From assembly GCA_900547805.1 (NCBI GenBank), contig URIE01000089.1, positions 1 to 6,874 of the forward strand: a stretch of 6,874 nucleotides of DNA, in the 5' to 3' direction. Both the position numbers and the translations under genes were made by a program. The notes under the pieces were generated by a model. It made no database searches, had not been told where the DNA came from, and saw only the letters and a program-made list of their open reading frames with translations. Source of the DNA: an uncultured Collinsella sp. Lineage in GTDB: Bacteria; Actinomycetota; Coriobacteriia; Coriobacteriales; Coriobacteriaceae. This document shows, piece by piece, positions 6,327 to 6,874 of the stretch (position 1 is the stretch's first letter; each line of letters starts with the position of its first letter).

Positions 6327-6874
6327 CTACAGCGGAGCGGCCGCCGGGGTCAGCTGCTTGATGTAGGCCCACATGCGCTGCTTGGCCGCTTTGTCGGTCA
6401 GCGCCGCCTCAAAGCCATCGAGCGCGAGCACGCGGCGACCCTGCACATGGGCGACCAAGCCGGGCTTGAGCATGGCAGTATCAAAGTCGTCGATTGCCAC
6501 GAGCATGTCGGCGTAGGTCTCGCGCATGACATCGGCCGCGTTGTTGTCGAGCAGTAGCACCGCCTCGGGGTCCAAGGCCTCAAGCGCCTCGCGGAACAGC
6601 TCACACGGTAGGCCCTCGCCCACCGCGACCGCCCCATCGCCCGCGCCGGCAACACTTGCCAGCACGCAAAAATCCTCTGGCGCGTAGCCGATGGCGCCGA
6701 GCGCCTTGCGCAGCGCGGCACCGTCTGGACCAGCAGCCAGCTCGCCGCCCGCACGCTCGGCCTCGTCCAAATCACCTTTTACCAGCACAATCGGCGAGCA
6801 CGCGTTGCCCACGATACGCACGCCGCGACCCGCGAGCGATGCGAGCTCCTGCTCGGTCGCCTGGGCGATGGCTT
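6327..6874 (-). CDS. Diverged uracil-DNA glycosylase-superfamily-like protein, 5' end outside window
   Basis: The frame is open through the right edge, so only the last 181 residues are visible; an in-frame GTG at 6821 has no ribosome binding site and is probably internal. By reading, the fragment follows the layout of family 4/5 uracil-DNA glycosylases. IVLVKGDLDEAERAGGELAAG (28-48) aligns with the VGEAPG-x-GRPFVG region; PDGAALRKALGAIGYAPEDFCVLASV (49-74) aligns with the GxLLDxxLxxIGLxREDxYITNVV segment. FREALEALDPEAVLLL and GRRVLALDGFEAAL then K-x2-MWAYIKQL (145-174) align with the HPSALL-x-K-x2-W-x-LK tail. The catalytic motifs look lost: GEAPG reads KGDLD and the His-Pro-Ser motif reads DGF. 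It is therefore probably not an active glycosylase. It converges on the kinase gene. Superfamily membership is an inference from motif order, not a search. Confidence 0.55.
   Translation of the reverse strand, partial: AIAQATEQELASLAGRGVRIVGNACSPIVLVKGDLDEAERAGGELAAGPDGAALRKALGAIGYAPEDFCVLASVAGAGDGAVAVGEGLPCELFREALEALDPEAVLLLDNNAADVMRETYADMLVAIDDFDTAMLKPGLVAHVQGRRVLALDGFEAALTDKAAKQRMWAYIKQLTPAAAPL

Overview
The window is a gene-dense, GC-rich stretch of a bacterial chromosome. Gene order, protein style and the GHKL/LytTR signalling pair suggest an actinobacterium of the Coriobacteriia, perhaps Collinsella or a relative. That assignment is an inference from sequence style, not from a marker gene.

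Left two thirds (about 50-4055, minus strand): a complete de novo NAD operon reading right to left as nadA, nadB, nadC and a niaR-type repressor. L-aspartate oxidase (NadB) makes iminoaspartate, quinolinate synthase (NadA) condenses it with dihydroxyacetone phosphate, and quinolinate phosphoribosyltransferase (NadC) makes nicotinate mononucleotide. The last gene encodes an HTH-3H protein of the niacin-responsive NiaR family. The operon starts at a promoter (-35 TTGTCA, 17 bp, -10 CATACT) overlaid by a large perfect palindrome (4012-4055), the obvious candidate NiaR operator, so the operon probably represses itself when niacin is available. It ends at a strong 16-bp hairpin terminator (52-89). 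A 35-bp REP-like palindrome sits between nadA and nadB. NadB is short and stops where the usual C-terminal helical domain would begin. Bases 1-50 hold nothing I can call.

Middle right (4263-6262, plus strand): a two-gene signalling operon divergent from nadA. It encodes a LytTR-type response regulator and a multi-pass membrane GHKL (AgrC/NatK-like) histidine kinase, overlapping by one base (TGATG). The 207-bp gap 4056-4262 between nadA's operator and the regulator holds a ribosome binding site for the regulator but no convincing promoter or small gene. No signal peptide gene is visible nearby.

Right end (6327-6874, minus strand, cut by the window edge): the C-terminal part of a protein that reads as a diverged member of the uracil-DNA glycosylase superfamily with its catalytic motifs replaced. 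It converges on the kinase gene across a 64-bp spacer (6263-6326) with only weak hairpins and no clear T-tract terminator.
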